Source: Streptomyces iakyrus
GTDB lineage: Bacteria; Actinomycetota; Actinomycetes; Streptomycetales; Streptomycetaceae
Direction: 5' to 3'
Length of the DNA stretch: 64,000 nt
NCBI RefSeq assembly: GCF_000717055.1
Contig: NZ_JNXI01000002.1
Coordinates: forward strand, 496,001 to 560,000
This document shows, one piece after another, positions 34,835 through 44,237 of this stretch. The translations under genes and the position numbers were made by a program. Numbering within the stretch: position 1 is the first letter of the stretch; every line of letters starts with the position of its first letter. The notes beneath the pieces are model-generated. The model was not told the DNA's origin. It did not search any database and saw only the letters and a list, made by a program, of their open reading frames with translations.

Positions 34835-35781
34835 ACGAGGTCCGCCTTGTCGTCGGGGGCGAGGCGCCGCTGCACCCAGGTCACCGCGAGGACGATCAGC
34901 AGCAGCACGACCGCGGCCGCCGAGGCGAGCCCCGTCTTGTTGAACTGGAACGCCAGCTTCACGGTCTGGATGACGAACGTCTCGGTGCCGGTCGCGCCGC
35001 CGGTCATGATGTAGGGGATCTCGAAGACCGAGAGCGAACCGGAGATCGAGAGGATCACCGTCAGGCTCAGGACCGGTTTGATGCCGGGCGCGATGATGTG
35101 GCGGAACTGGTGCCAGCGGTTCGCGCCGTCCAGTTCGGCCGCCTCGTACAGCTCCCCGGGGATCGACTGGATCGCGCCCAGGAAGAGCACGAAGTTCAGG
35201 CCCAGGTAGCGCCAGACGGAGACGGCGGCGAGAGAGGTGTTCGCCGACTCCGGGGTGCCCAGCCAGGCGCGGTCCGTCTGCACGCCGAGCAGGCTCAGCA
35301 CCGAGTCGAGGGTGCCGCCGTCCTGGAAGAAGTAGAGGAAGACGAAGCCGATCGCGACGCCGTTGATCAGGTACGGGAAGAACAGCACGCCCTTGAAGAA
35401 GTTCCGGAAGCGGACGTCGAAGCTGAGGATCGTGGCGAAGTAGAGCGCAGCCACGATCTGGATCACGGACGCCGCCAGGTAGTAGCCGCTGACCCAGAAG
35501 ACCTCGAACAGCTCGGAGCGGGTGAAGAGTTCGGTGTAGTTCTCGGCGCCCGTGAAGTTCAGTTCGGGGCTCACTCCGTCCCAGTCGGTGAAGCTGTACG
35601 CGACCATGTTGGCGATCGGCGCGTAGGTGAAGACGATCAGGAGAGTGAGCGGGGCGAGCAGGAAGAGCCAGGGGGTGGCCCCGCGCCACAGGCGTGCCGG
35701 GCGCGGGGCGGGTGCCGGGGCCGGGGCGGAGGCCGCCCCCGCGGCTGCCTTGACGGCCGCCGTCTCGGTCGTGCCCGTCAT
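34831..35781 (-). CDS. Carbohydrate ABC transporter permease (MalF type)
   Basis: The 316-aa permease has an Ala/Pro-rich cytoplasmic N-terminus (about 1-32) and six membrane segments. The EAA loop is ELYEAAELDGANRWHQFRHI near residue 215. The ATG at 35781 overlaps the binding-protein stop by one base (TGATG). It forms the channel with the MalG-type partner downstream. The substrate is inferred from the neighbouring beta-mannosidase and LacI regulator. Confidence 0.94.
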   Translation of the reverse strand: MTGTTETAAVKAAAGAASAPAPAPAPRPARLWRGATPWLFLLAPLTLLIVFTYAPIANMVAYSFTDWDGVSPELNFTGAENYTELFTRSELFEVFWVSGYYLAASVIQIVAALYFATILSFDVRFRNFFKGVLFFPYLINGVAIGFVFLYFFQDGGTLDSVLSLLGVQTDRAWLGTPESANTSLAAVSVWRYLGLNFVLFLGAIQSIPGELYEAAELDGANRWHQFRHIIAPGIKPVLSLTVILSISGSLSVFEIPYIMTGGATGTETFVIQTVKLAFQFNKTGLASAAAVVLLLIVLAVTWVQRRLAPDDKADLV

Positions 35782-37094
35782 CAGTACCCCAGCGACTTCT
35801 GGGTCTCGGTCCACTTCTCACCGAGGCCGTCCAGGTAGTCGTCCGGGTCGCCCTTCCGGGCGCCGCGGGCCATGTCGACGAGTTCCTTGCGGTAGTCGGG
35901 CTTGTTGATGCCGACCTCGGACTGGTTCTCGAGGGTCTTCAGCTCGGCGCCCTTGCTGTCGTCGAGGTCGAGGAGCTTGACGCCCGCCTCCTCGTACGGC
36001 TTCAGCATGCCGGGCAGCGGGGCGTCCTTGAGCGGGGACAGCGCCAGGTTGTCCCGCGCGTAGCCGGACTTGTCGGTGAACCAGTCGATCCAGGCGCGGG
36101 CGGCCTGCTTGTGCTCGGAGTGGATGTTGACGGCCTGGTTGTAGTCGGGCGACGTCACCGCGCAGAACGTGCCGTCCTTCTGGGCGGGGAAGGGCATGAA
36201 CCCGATGTCGTCCGGGTCGGCGCCGGCCTGCTTCGCCGCGCCCTGCATCTGGATGACCGCCCAGGATCCGAGCCACATGGTGGCGATCTCGCCCTTGGCC
36301 AGCTTGGGCTTGGACGCCTCCCAGTTGGTCGTCGTCGGGTCCTTCTCTGCGAGCCCCTCGTGCACGATGTCGTACAGCAGGCCGTCCGCCACCCGCAGTT
36401 CGCCGCCCTCGGCCCAGGGGTTGCCCTCGGCCCACCTGGTGGTGGCCTGCTCGTCGCAGCTGACCGAGCCCCGGACGCCCGTCCACTGGCTGAGCGGCCA
36501 GCCGTCCTTGAAGTTGGTGTAGTAGGGCACCGCGTCGGTCTTCGACTTGATGGCCTTGAGGCCGGCGAGGAACTCGTCCGGTGTCGTGGGCCAGTCGGTG
36601 ACCCCGGCCTGGCCCCACACCTTCTTGTTGTAGATGAACCCGGGGACCGCGCCGAGCGGGCTCTGGCCGTACACCTTGCCGCCGACGGCCGTGTAGTCGG
36701 TGAAGCGGTACTTCTCGCTCCGCTCGTCCTTGCCGCCCAGGGAGGCGAAGAACCTGGGGTAGTCCTTCTTCTCGATCACCGCGGGGATCATGAGGACGTC
36801 GCCGTAGTTCTCCGTGTTCATACGGATCTTTACTTCGCCCTCGTAGTCGGTGATGCCGTCGAACTCGACCTTCACCTTCGGATACGTCTTGTTGAACTCG
36901 GCGGCGTACTTCTTCATCGTCCCGTCCTGCACGAGGTCGGTCCGGTGGGTGAGGACGGTGATGGTTCCGTCGGCCTTGGAGGGATCGTCGGGCGCCTTCG
37001 CGTCGGCGCCCTCGGCAGGGCCACCGGAGCCGGTGCAGCCGGAGGCCAGCAGGGCGGCGCCCACGGCGAGGGCGAGGAGGGTACGGCGGTTCAT
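35781..37094 (-). CDS. Extracellular solute-binding lipoprotein, probable mannoside-binding
   Basis: The ~437-aa protein begins MNRRTLLALAVGAALLASGC, a lipoprotein signal with the lipidated Cys near residue 20. A family 1 sugar-binding fold follows. Recognisable parts are TITVLTHRTD, NKTYPKVKVEFD, and MWLGSWAVIQMQG near 270. It captures an oligosaccharide outside the cell and delivers it to the two permeases. I chose ATG 37094 because GGAG lies 9 nt upstream. ATG 37100 is in frame but too close to it. Two ACCGGT operators lie upstream, in the region shared with the divergent GH2 gene. Confidence 0.93.
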   Translation of the reverse strand: MNRRTLLALAVGAALLASGCTGSGGPAEGADAKAPDDPSKADGTITVLTHRTDLVQDGTMKKYAAEFNKTYPKVKVEFDGITDYEGEVKIRMNTENYGDVLMIPAVIEKKDYPRFFASLGGKDERSEKYRFTDYTAVGGKVYGQSPLGAVPGFIYNKKVWGQAGVTDWPTTPDEFLAGLKAIKSKTDAVPYYTNFKDGWPLSQWTGVRGSVSCDEQATTRWAEGNPWAEGGELRVADGLLYDIVHEGLAEKDPTTTNWEASKPKLAKGEIATMWLGSWAVIQMQGAAKQAGADPDDIGFMPFPAQKDGTFCAVTSPDYNQAVNIHSEHKQAARAWIDWFTDKSGYARDNLALSPLKDAPLPGMLKPYEEAGVKLLDLDDSKGAELKTLENQSEVGINKPDYRKELVDMARGARKGDPDDYLDGLGEKWTETQKSLGY

Positions 37095-37177
37095 GTGCAT
37101 CAGCTCCGTTCGCGGAGGGGAACTCGGGACGGACGAGCACGTGCGGTATGGCTGGTTCGGAACTCTGGCAGCGTGTA

Positions 37178-37247
37178 CTCAACCGGTAAAGTCCCAATCC
37201 CGCCAACGATGCGAAACCGTCACACGACTCTTCACTGGACCGGTTAA
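37178..37247. promoter_or_regulatory. Two ACCGGT-centred operator candidates between ABC and GH2 genes
   Basis: TCAACCGGTA (37179-37188) and GACCGGTTAA (37238-37247) share the core ACCGGT with partly symmetric flanks. This is the CG-centred pattern bound by LacI-family repressors. They flank the divergent promoter region between the binding-protein gene and the beta-mannosidase. The second site sits directly upstream of the GH2 ribosome site. The LacI-family protein at 39624 is the obvious candidate regulator. Confidence 0.55.
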
Positions 37248-37257
37248 GGGAGTGCGC

Positions 37258-39627
37258 ATGCTGGAGGCGACACCGCTCGGCGAGGGATGGATCCTGCGAC
37301 ACGACTCGGACACGCTGCCCGCCGTCGTGCCGGGATGCGTGCACACCGACCTGATGGCCGCGGGGGTGATTCCGGACCCGTTCCTCGGCCGGAACGAGAC
37401 CGAGGTCGCGTGGGTGGGGCGCCGGGACTGGACGTACGAGCGGGAGATCGGCGACTCGGAGGGGCAGGAGCAGACAGACCTGGTCTTCGACGGGCTCGAC
37501 ACCGTCGCCGAGATCTCCCTGGACGGGCGGCTGCTGGGGAAGGTGCGCAACATGCACCGCTCGTACCGGTTCGACGTGACGGGCCTGTCCGGGCGGCTGT
37601 CCGTGCGGTTCGTCTCCGCCTACGCCGAGGCCGAGGCCGTGCGGGGCCGGGTGGGCGAGCGGCCCGCCGCCTACGCCGAGCCCTACCAGTACTTGCGCAA
37701 GATGGCCTGCTCCTTCGGCTGGGACTGGGGGCCGACCCTGGTGACGGCCGGGATCTGGCGGCCGGTGCGCCTGGAGCACTGGTCGACGGCCCGGATCGCG
37801 CGGGTCCGCCCGCTGGTCACCGTCGAGGACGGCTCGGGCGTCGTGGAGCTGGCCGTCGACGTCGAGCGGACCCGGGTCGAGGCACCGCTGGCGGTGGAGG
37901 CGTCCGCCGCGGGGGTGCGGGCGCGGGCCGAGATCGAGGGGTCCGGCGGGGTCGTACGGCTGCGGGTGCCGCACGCGCGGCTGTGGTGGCCGCGCGGATA
38001 CGGCGAACAGCCGCTCTACGACGTGGAGTTGAAGCTGATGCACGGCGAAGAGGCGCTGGACGTGTGGCGGCGGCGGATCGGCTTCCGGACCGTGGAGCTG
38101 GACCGGCGGCCCGACGCGCACGGCACGGGCTTCACCCTCGTCGTCAACGGTGAGCGGCTCTTCGCACGGGGCGTCAACTGGATCCCCGACGACGTCTTCC
38201 CGTCCCGGATCACCCGAGAGCGCTACCGGGAGCGGCTGGAGCAGGCAGCCGGCGCGGGCATCGATCTCGTCCGGATCTGGGGCGGCGGGATCTATGAGAG
38301 CGAGGACTTCTACGACGCCTGCGACGAACTCGGGCTGCTGGTCTGGCAGGACTTCCCGTTCGCGTGCGCGGCGTACCCGGAGGAGCAGCCGCTGCGCGGC
38401 GAGGTGGAGGCCGAGGCGCGGGAGAACGTCGTACGGCTGATGCCGCACCCGTCGCTCGTGCTGTGGAACGGCAACAACGAGAACCTGTGGGGCTTCCGGG
38501 ACTGGGAGTGGGAGCCCCACCTGGCCGGGGACTCCTGGGGCGAGGGCTACTACCTGGGCGTGCTGCCGCGTGTGGTGGCCGAGTTGGACCCGACCCGGCC
38601 GTACACCGCGGGCAGCCCCTGGTCCGGGTCCTGGGACCACCACCCGAACGACCCGGCGCACGGCACCCACCACTCGTGGGAGGTGTGGAACCGGCAGGAC
38701 TACGCAGACTACCGGCTGAGCGTGCCGCGGTTCGTCGCCGAGTTCGGCTGGCAGGCGCCGCCCGCGTACAGCACGCTGCGCCGGGCACTGCCCGGGGAGG
38801 AGCTCGCGCCGGACTCCCCCGGCGTCCTGCACCACCAGAAGGCGGACGACGGCAACGGCAAGCTGGAGCGGGGGCTCGCACGGCATTTCGCCGTGCCGGA
38901 CGGGGACTTCGACCGCTGGCACTACCTCATGCAGCTCAACCAGGCGCGGGCGGTCGCGGCCGGGATCGAGCACTGGCGCTCCCACTGGCCGGTCTGCGCG
39001 GGCACGGTCGTCTGGCAGCTCAACGACTGCTGGCCGGTGACGTCCTGGGCGGCGATCGACGGGGACGGCCGGGAGAAGCCGCTTTACCACGAGCTGAAGC
39101 GCCTGTACGCGGACCGGTTGCCGACGTTCCAGGTGCGCGACGGCGAGCTGGTGCTGGCCGCCGTCAACCAGGGGCCGACCGAGTGGCGGGGAACTCTGAC
39201 CCTGCGGCGGTCGTCCGTCGAGGGCGAGGTGCTGGGCCGGAAGGACGTGGACCTGGCGGCCGGGAGACGGGCCGTGGCCCGTGTCGGCGTGCCGCGGGAG
39301 CTGGTGCCCGCCGGGCCCGGGGAGTTCCTGGTCGCGGACGTCGACAGGCTGCGGGCGCTGCACTTCCCGGTGCCCGACCGTGAGGTGCCCTACCCCGTGC
39401 CGGAGTTCGACGTCGGGCTCACGCCGGGCGGCATCACGGTGACCGCCCGCACCCTCGTCCGGGACCTGCTGCTCCAGGCCGACCGGCTCGACCCCGGGGC
39501 GCGGGCCGACCGGGGGCTGGTCACGCTGCTGCCGGGCGAAGAGGTGACCATCGGGGTGCGCGGCTGGAAGACTCCGGACGCGAAGACCGCCCGTTCGGCC
39601 CTGTACTGCGTGGAGCCCATCCGATGA
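37258..39627 (+). CDS. Beta-mannosidase, glycoside hydrolase family 2
   Basis: The 789-aa enzyme follows the GH2 beta-mannosidase plan. An N-terminal sugar-binding jelly-roll comes first (about 1-170, with WILRHDSD and ACSFGWDWGPTL). An immunoglobulin-like domain follows (about 175-290). The TIM barrel (about 295-640) carries the acid/base Glu in WNGNNEN near residue 406 and the probable nucleophile Glu in VAEFGWQ near 495. It has no signal peptide, so it acts inside the cell on imported mannosides. AAGGGAG precedes ATG 37258. Its stop overlaps the LacI gene start (ATGA). Confidence 0.94.
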   Translation: MLEATPLGEGWILRHDSDTLPAVVPGCVHTDLMAAGVIPDPFLGRNETEVAWVGRRDWTYEREIGDSEGQEQTDLVFDGLDTVAEISLDGRLLGKVRNMHRSYRFDVTGLSGRLSVRFVSAYAEAEAVRGRVGERPAAYAEPYQYLRKMACSFGWDWGPTLVTAGIWRPVRLEHWSTARIARVRPLVTVEDGSGVVELAVDVERTRVEAPLAVEASAAGVRARAEIEGSGGVVRLRVPHARLWWPRGYGEQPLYDVELKLMHGEEALDVWRRRIGFRTVELDRRPDAHGTGFTLVVNGERLFARGVNWIPDDVFPSRITRERYRERLEQAAGAGIDLVRIWGGGIYESEDFYDACDELGLLVWQDFPFACAAYPEEQPLRGEVEAEARENVVRLMPHPSLVLWNGNNENLWGFRDWEWEPHLAGDSWGEGYYLGVLPRVVAELDPTRPYTAGSPWSGSWDHHPNDPAHGTHHSWEVWNRQDYADYRLSVPRFVAEFGWQAPPAYSTLRRALPGEELAPDSPGVLHHQKADDGNGKLERGLARHFAVPDGDFDRWHYLMQLNQARAVAAGIEHWRSHWPVCAGTVVWQLNDCWPVTSWAAIDGDGREKPLYHELKRLYADRLPTFQVRDGELVLAAVNQGPTEWRGTLTLRRSSVEGEVLGRKDVDLAAGRRAVARVGVPRELVPAGPGEFLVADVDRLRALHFPVPDREVPYPVPEFDVGLTPGGITVTARTLVRDLLLQADRLDPGARADRGLVTLLPGEEVTIGVRGWKTPDAKTARSALYCVEPIR

Positions 39628-40658
39628 CGGCAACGCCGACCCCTCGCGTCACCATCAAGGACGTCGCCGCGCGCGCCGGTGTGTCCAAGGGCGCGGTGTC
39701 CCTCGCCTTCAACCACAAGCCGGGGCTGTCGGAGGCCACCCGGGACCGGATCTTCCTCGCGGCCCGGGAGCTGGGCTGGTCGCCGAGCCTCACGGCGCGG
39801 ACGCTGGCCGGGTCGCGGGTGGACGTGGTCGGTCTCGCCGTGTGCCGGCCGGCGCGGGTGCTCGGCCTCGAACCCTGGTACATGGAGTTCGTCTCGGGTG
39901 TACAGAGCGTGCTGACCGAGCACTCCAGTTCGCTGCTGCTGCGGCTGGTACGGAACATGGACGAGGAGGTGGGCGTCCAGGAGACGTGGTGGCGGGGGCG
40001 GCAGATCGGCGGGTCGATCCTCGTCGACTTCCGGGCGGACGATCCGCGGGTGGCCATGACAGAGCGGCTCGGGATGCCGGTGGTCGCCGTCGGGCACCCC
40101 TCGCTGACCGGGGGACTCACCTCGGTGTGGACGGACGACGCCACGGCCGTGACGGAGGCGGTGCGGTACCTGGCCGCGCTGGGGCACCGGCGGATCGCCC
40201 GGGTGGGCGGGGCGGCGGACCTCGGGCACACGGCGATCCGGACGGCGGCGTTCGACGAGACGGCGGGGGCGCTGGCGCTGGCCGGGGCCTGGCAGGTGGC
40301 GACGGACTTCTCGGGGGACGCGGGGGCCCGGGCGACGCGGTCGCTGCTGACGGCGGCGCCGGCCGACCGGCCGACCGCGATCGTGTACGACAACGACATC
40401 ATGGCGGTGGCGGGTCTTTCGGTGGCGGCGGAGATGGGGCTGCGGGTGCCGGAGGACGTGTCGCTGCTGGCGTGGGACGACTCGCAGCTGTGCCGGCTGA
40501 CGCATCCGACGCTTTCGGCCATGAGCCATGACGTGCACGGTTTTGGAGCGGATGTGGCGAGGACACTGTTCTCGGTGATCAGCGAGGGTGAGGGTGGGTC
40601 CCATCCTGTGCCGACACCGGTGCTGACGCCTCGGGGGTCCACAGCGCCGCCTCGGTGA
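39624..40658 (+). CDS. LacI-family transcriptional regulator of the mannoside locus
   Basis: The 344-aa protein has an N-terminal LacI helix-turn-helix (residues 9-30, VTIKDVAARAGVSKGAVSLAF) and a periplasmic-binding-like sensor domain. The late ALGHRRIARVGG and PEDVSLLAWDDSQLCRLTHP segments are typical. Its ATG overlaps the beta-mannosidase stop, so it is co-expressed with its presumed target. It probably represses the GH2-LacI and divergent ABC units through the ACCGGT sites at 37178-37247, with a mannose-containing sugar as inducer. That is inference from position. Confidence 0.93.
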   Translation: MTATPTPRVTIKDVAARAGVSKGAVSLAFNHKPGLSEATRDRIFLAARELGWSPSLTARTLAGSRVDVVGLAVCRPARVLGLEPWYMEFVSGVQSVLTEHSSSLLLRLVRNMDEEVGVQETWWRGRQIGGSILVDFRADDPRVAMTERLGMPVVAVGHPSLTGGLTSVWTDDATAVTEAVRYLAALGHRRIARVGGAADLGHTAIRTAAFDETAGALALAGAWQVATDFSGDAGARATRSLLTAAPADRPTAIVYDNDIMAVAGLSVAAEMGLRVPEDVSLLAWDDSQLCRLTHPTLSAMSHDVHGFGADVARTLFSVISEGEGGSHPVPTPVLTPRGSTAPPR

Positions 40659-40665
40659 GCGCCGT

Positions 40666-40745
40666 TCGGGGGTGCGGGTGCGTCGTGGCTGGGCGCGCCC
40701 GCGCGGCGGAGCCGCACATCGATACGGCCCCGCGCCCCTGAAAAG
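40666..40745 (-). repeat. Intergenic repeat family A, copy 3 (inverted)
   Basis: Read on the minus strand this copy has TTTTCAGGGGCGCGGGGC, ATCGATGTGCGGCTCCGCC, GGGCGCG, CCACGACG and CACCCGCACCC. It matches copies 1 and 2. It follows the LacI gene but in antisense orientation, unlike copy 2. Confidence 0.82.
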
Positions 40746-40821
40746 CGGGGCGTCGCACCACCCGGAGGTGTGACCTTCGCCGCTCCCCCCGCCAGGACTG
40801 TGCAGCTACGTTACCCATAAG

Positions 40822-40846
40822 TAGCATGGGCCTGAGCGCGCGCTCA
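40822..40846 (+). promoter_or_regulatory. fadAB promoter with TetR-type 14-bp palindromic operator
   Basis: A -10-like TAGCAT (40822-40827) is followed after 5 nt by the perfect palindrome TGAGCGCGCGCTCA (40833-40846). The palindrome would cover the transcription start. No good -35 was found. The palindrome form fits TetR-family repressors of fatty-acid genes. No such regulator gene is in the window. Confidence 0.5.
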
Positions 40847-40893
40847 GCGCATCGCAGCAGCAATGCAGATCCTGACCCTGGAGGAGAGCCATC

Positions 40894-42111
40894 GTGCCTC
40901 GTACCGTCAGGGACGTCGTCTTCGTCGACGGCGTCCGCACCCCGTTCGGCAAGGCGGGCCCGAAGGGCATCTACCACGAGACCCGTGCCGACGACCTCGT
41001 CGTGAAGGCGATCCGGGAGCTGCTGCGCCGCAACCCCGGTCTCGACCCGAAGAAGATCGACGAGGTCGCCATCGCCGCGACCACGCAGATCGGTGACCAG
41101 GGCCTGACCATCGGCCGCACCGCCGGGATCCTCGCGGGTCTGCCGCAGTCCGTGCCGGGCTACTCCATCGACCGCATGTGCGCCGGCGCCCTGACCGCCG
41201 TCACCTCGGTCGCCGGTTCCGTGGCCTTCGGCGCCTACGACATCGCCATCGCGGGCGGTGTCGAGCACATGGGCCGCCACCCCATGGGCGAGGGCGTGGA
41301 CCCCAACCCCCGGTTCGTCTCCGAGAAGCTGGTCGACGAGTCCGCCCTGTTCATGGGCATGACCGCGGAGAACCTGCACGACCGCTACCCGCAGATCACC
41401 AAGCTGCGCGCCGACGAGTACGCCGTGCGCTCCCAGGAGAAGGCCGCCAAGGCGTACGCCAACGGCAAGATCCAGGCCGACCTGGTGCCGGTCTCGGTCC
41501 GCCGTACCAACGCCGAGGCCGGTGAGACGGGCTGGGGCCTGGTCACCGCCGACGAGCCGATGCGCCCGGGCACGACCCTGGAGAACCTCCAGGGCCTGAA
41601 GACCCCGTTCCGCGTCCACGGCCGGGTCACCGCCGGTAACGCGGCCGGTCTGAACGACGGCGCCACCGCCTCGCTGATCGCCTCCGAGGAGTTCGCGCGG
41701 GAGAACGACCTCCCCGTGAAGATGCGCCTGGTCTCCTACTCCTTCGCGGGCGTGGAGCCGGAGGTCATGGGCTACGGCCCGATCCCGGCGACGGAGAAGG
41801 CGCTGGCCCAGGCGGGCCTGTCGATCTCCGACATCGGCCTGTTCGAGATCAACGAGGCCTTCGCCGTCCAGGTCCTGGCCTTCCTCGACCACTACGGCAT
41901 CGCCGACGACGACGAGCGCGTCAACCAGTACGGCGGCGCCATCGCCTTCGGCCACCCGCTGGCCTCCTCCGGCGTCCGCCTGATGACGCAGCTGGCCCGC
42001 CAGTTCGAGGAGCAGCCGCACGTCCGCTACGGCCTGACCACCATGTGCGTCGGCTTCGGCATGGGCGCGACGGTCATCTGGGAGAACCCGCACTTCGAGG
42101 GGGACAAGTGA
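40894..42111 (+). CDS. fadA: Acetyl-CoA acyltransferase (thiolase) FadA
   Basis: The 405-aa thiolase cleaves 3-ketoacyl-CoA to acetyl-CoA and a shortened acyl-CoA. The nucleophile Cys96 lies in DRMCAGAL. The later active-site motifs are NEAFAVQ near 326, the His in GHPLASSG near 355, and the second Cys in MCVGFGMG near 386. GGAGAG precedes GTG 40894. It overlaps fadB by GTGA. Together they form the bacterial multifunctional beta-oxidation complex. A TetR-type palindrome at its promoter suggests acyl-CoA-responsive repression. Confidence 0.95.
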   Translation: MPRTVRDVVFVDGVRTPFGKAGPKGIYHETRADDLVVKAIRELLRRNPGLDPKKIDEVAIAATTQIGDQGLTIGRTAGILAGLPQSVPGYSIDRMCAGALTAVTSVAGSVAFGAYDIAIAGGVEHMGRHPMGEGVDPNPRFVSEKLVDESALFMGMTAENLHDRYPQITKLRADEYAVRSQEKAAKAYANGKIQADLVPVSVRRTNAEAGETGWGLVTADEPMRPGTTLENLQGLKTPFRVHGRVTAGNAAGLNDGATASLIASEEFARENDLPVKMRLVSYSFAGVEPEVMGYGPIPATEKALAQAGLSISDIGLFEINEAFAVQVLAFLDHYGIADDDERVNQYGGAIAFGHPLASSGVRLMTQLARQFEEQPHVRYGLTTMCVGFGMGATVIWENPHFEGDK

Positions 42112-44237
42112 GCACCACCGCCGAGCTTCTCAAGCAGGCTTCCGAGCTGTTCCCGGACGAGGTCGTCACAGTTGCGCACGTACGCCACTTCGACCTCCCC
42201 CTCGGTGCCGGGCGCTTCGCCCTGATCACCCTGGACAACGGCCACGACCACACCAAGCCGACCACCTTCGGCCCGGCCTCGCTGGCGAACCTGAACACCG
42301 CCATCGACCAGGTCGAGAAGGAGGCGGCGGACGGCGAGATCATCGGCGTCGGCATCACCGGCAAGCCGTTCATCTTCGCGGTCGGCGCCGACCTCAAGGG
42401 CGTGGAGATCCTCAAGGAGTACGAGCACGCGCTCGCCATCGGCAAGGGCGGCCACGAGGTCTTCAAGCGGCTGTCCCAGCTGGCCGTGCCGACCTTCGCG
42501 TACTACAACGGCGCCGCGATGGGCGGCGGTGTCGAGGTCGGTCTGCACTGCACCTACCGCACGGTCTCCGCGGCCCTCCCGGCGTTCTCGCTCCCCGAGG
42601 TCTTCCTCGGCCTGGTGCCCGGCTGGGGCGGCTGCACGCTGCTGCCGAACCTGATCGGCCCCGAGAAGGCCGTCTCGGTGATCATCGAGAACAGCCTCAA
42701 CCAGAACAAGCAGCTCAAGGGCAAGCAGGTCTACGAGCTCGGGATCGCCGACGCGATCTTCGAGGGCGCGGACTTCCTGGAGCAGTCGCTGATCTGGACC
42801 GCCGCCGTCCTCAAGGGCGAGCTGGAGATCGAGCGCCCGGTCATCGACCGCGGCGAGGCCTGGGACCAGGCCGTCGCCAAGGGCCGCTTCATCGCGGACT
42901 CCAAGGTGCACGGCGCCGCCCCGGCCGCCTACCGCGCCCTGGACATCATCGCCGCCGCCAAGAACGGCGACCTCCAGCAGGGCTACGACGCCGAGGACAA
43001 GGCCCTCGCGGACCTCATCATGGGCGGCGAACTGCGCTCCGGCATCTACGCCTTCAACCTGGTGCAGAAGCGCGGCAAGCGTCCCGCCGGCGCCCCGGAC
43101 AAGTCCCTGGCCCGCCCGGTCACCAAGGTCGGTGTCGTCGGCGCCGGTCTGATGGCCTCCCAGCTCGCGCTGCTGTTCCTGCGCCGCCTGGAGGTCCCGG
43201 TCGTCCTCACGGACATCGACCAGGAGCGCGTCGACAAGGGTGTGGGCTACGTCCACGCCGAGATCGACAAGCTGCTCGGCAAGGGCCGGATCAACCAGGA
43301 CAAGGCCAACCGTCTCAAGGCGCTGGTGTCCGGTGTGCTGGACAAGGCCGAGGGCTTCGCGGACGCGGACTTCATCATCGAGGCCGTGTTCGAGGAGATC
43401 GGCGTCAAGCAGCAGGTGTTCGCGGAGGTCGAGGCGGTCGCCCCGGCGCACGCCATCCTCGCGACGAACACCTCCTCGCTGTCGGTCTCCGAGATGGCGT
43501 CGAAGCTCAAGAACCCCGAGCGGGTCGTGGGCTTCCACTTCTTCAACCCGGTCGCGGTCCTCCCGCTGCTGGAGATCGTGCGCGGCGAGAAGACCGACGA
43601 CGCCTCCCTGGCCACGGCCTTCGCCGTCGCCAAGAAGCTGAAGAAGACCGCGGTCCTCACCAAGGACGCCCCGGCGTTCGTCGTGAACCGCATCCTGACC
43701 CGCTTCATGGGCGAGATCCAGAACGTCATCGACGAGGGCACCCCGGTCGAGGTGGCCGAGAAGGCCGTCGAGCCGCTCGGTCTGCCGATGTCGCCGCTGG
43801 TCCTGCTGGAGCTCGTCGGCCCCGCGATCGGTCTGCACGTCTCGGAGACCCTCAACCGGGCCTTCCCGGACCGCTTCACGGTCTCCCCGAACCTCGCGGC
43901 CGTCGTCAAGGCGGGCAAGCGCGGCTTCTACGTCTACGACTCCGGCAAGCCGGAGCTGGACCCCGAGGTCGCCGCGCTGCTGAAGCAGGGCGACACCGTC
44001 CTGACGGAGGAGCAGGTTCGCGACCGTGTGCTCGACGCGGTGGCGCAGGAGATCGGCATCATGCTCGACGAGGGCGTCGTCGCCGAGGCGCAGGACATCG
44101 ACCTCTGCCTCATCACGGGCGCCGGCTGGCCCTTCCACCTGGGCGGCATCACGCCGTACCTGGACCGCGAGGGTGTCTCCGAGCGCGTGAACGGCAAGAG
44201 GTTCCTGGCACAGGGCGTCGCGAGCGTCCCGGCGTAA
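42108..44237 (+). CDS. fadB: Fatty acid oxidation complex alpha subunit (enoyl-CoA hydratase / 3-hydroxyacyl-CoA dehydrogenase)
   Basis: The 709-aa two-function enzyme has an N-terminal crotonase domain (about 1-300). Oxyanion segments are FAVGADLKG and AAMGGGVEVG, and the two catalytic Glu are in GGGVEVGLHC and LPEVFLGLVPGWGG. The C-terminal NAD domain starts at VGVVGAGLMASQLALLF near 343. It has the HAD signature GFHFFNPVAVLPL near 475 and a duplicated C-terminal domain. It hydrates enoyl-CoA and oxidises 3-hydroxyacyl-CoA. The start is GTG 42108, coupled to fadA. Confidence 0.96.
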   Translation: MSTTAELLKQASELFPDEVVTVAHVRHFDLPLGAGRFALITLDNGHDHTKPTTFGPASLANLNTAIDQVEKEAADGEIIGVGITGKPFIFAVGADLKGVEILKEYEHALAIGKGGHEVFKRLSQLAVPTFAYYNGAAMGGGVEVGLHCTYRTVSAALPAFSLPEVFLGLVPGWGGCTLLPNLIGPEKAVSVIIENSLNQNKQLKGKQVYELGIADAIFEGADFLEQSLIWTAAVLKGELEIERPVIDRGEAWDQAVAKGRFIADSKVHGAAPAAYRALDIIAAAKNGDLQQGYDAEDKALADLIMGGELRSGIYAFNLVQKRGKRPAGAPDKSLARPVTKVGVVGAGLMASQLALLFLRRLEVPVVLTDIDQERVDKGVGYVHAEIDKLLGKGRINQDKANRLKALVSGVLDKAEGFADADFIIEAVFEEIGVKQQVFAEVEAVAPAHAILATNTSSLSVSEMASKLKNPERVVGFHFFNPVAVLPLLEIVRGEKTDDASLATAFAVAKKLKKTAVLTKDAPAFVVNRILTRFMGEIQNVIDEGTPVEVAEKAVEPLGLPMSPLVLLELVGPAIGLHVSETLNRAFPDRFTVSPNLAAVVKAGKRGFYVYDSGKPELDPEVAALLKQGDTVLTEEQVRDRVLDAVAQEIGIMLDEGVVAEAQDIDLCLITGAGWPFHLGGITPYLDREGVSERVNGKRFLAQGVASVPA

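Noticed and set aside
35818..39633. A 1271-codon open frame on the minus strand across the ABC and GH2 genes
   Set aside because: It is a shadow frame of two well-supported genes in high-GC DNA. Its composition is Arg/Pro/Gly/His-rich with no domain.
42027..44138. A 703-codon minus-strand frame opposite fadB
   Set aside because: It is an antisense shadow of fadB codons, with no ribosome site and no recognisable motif.
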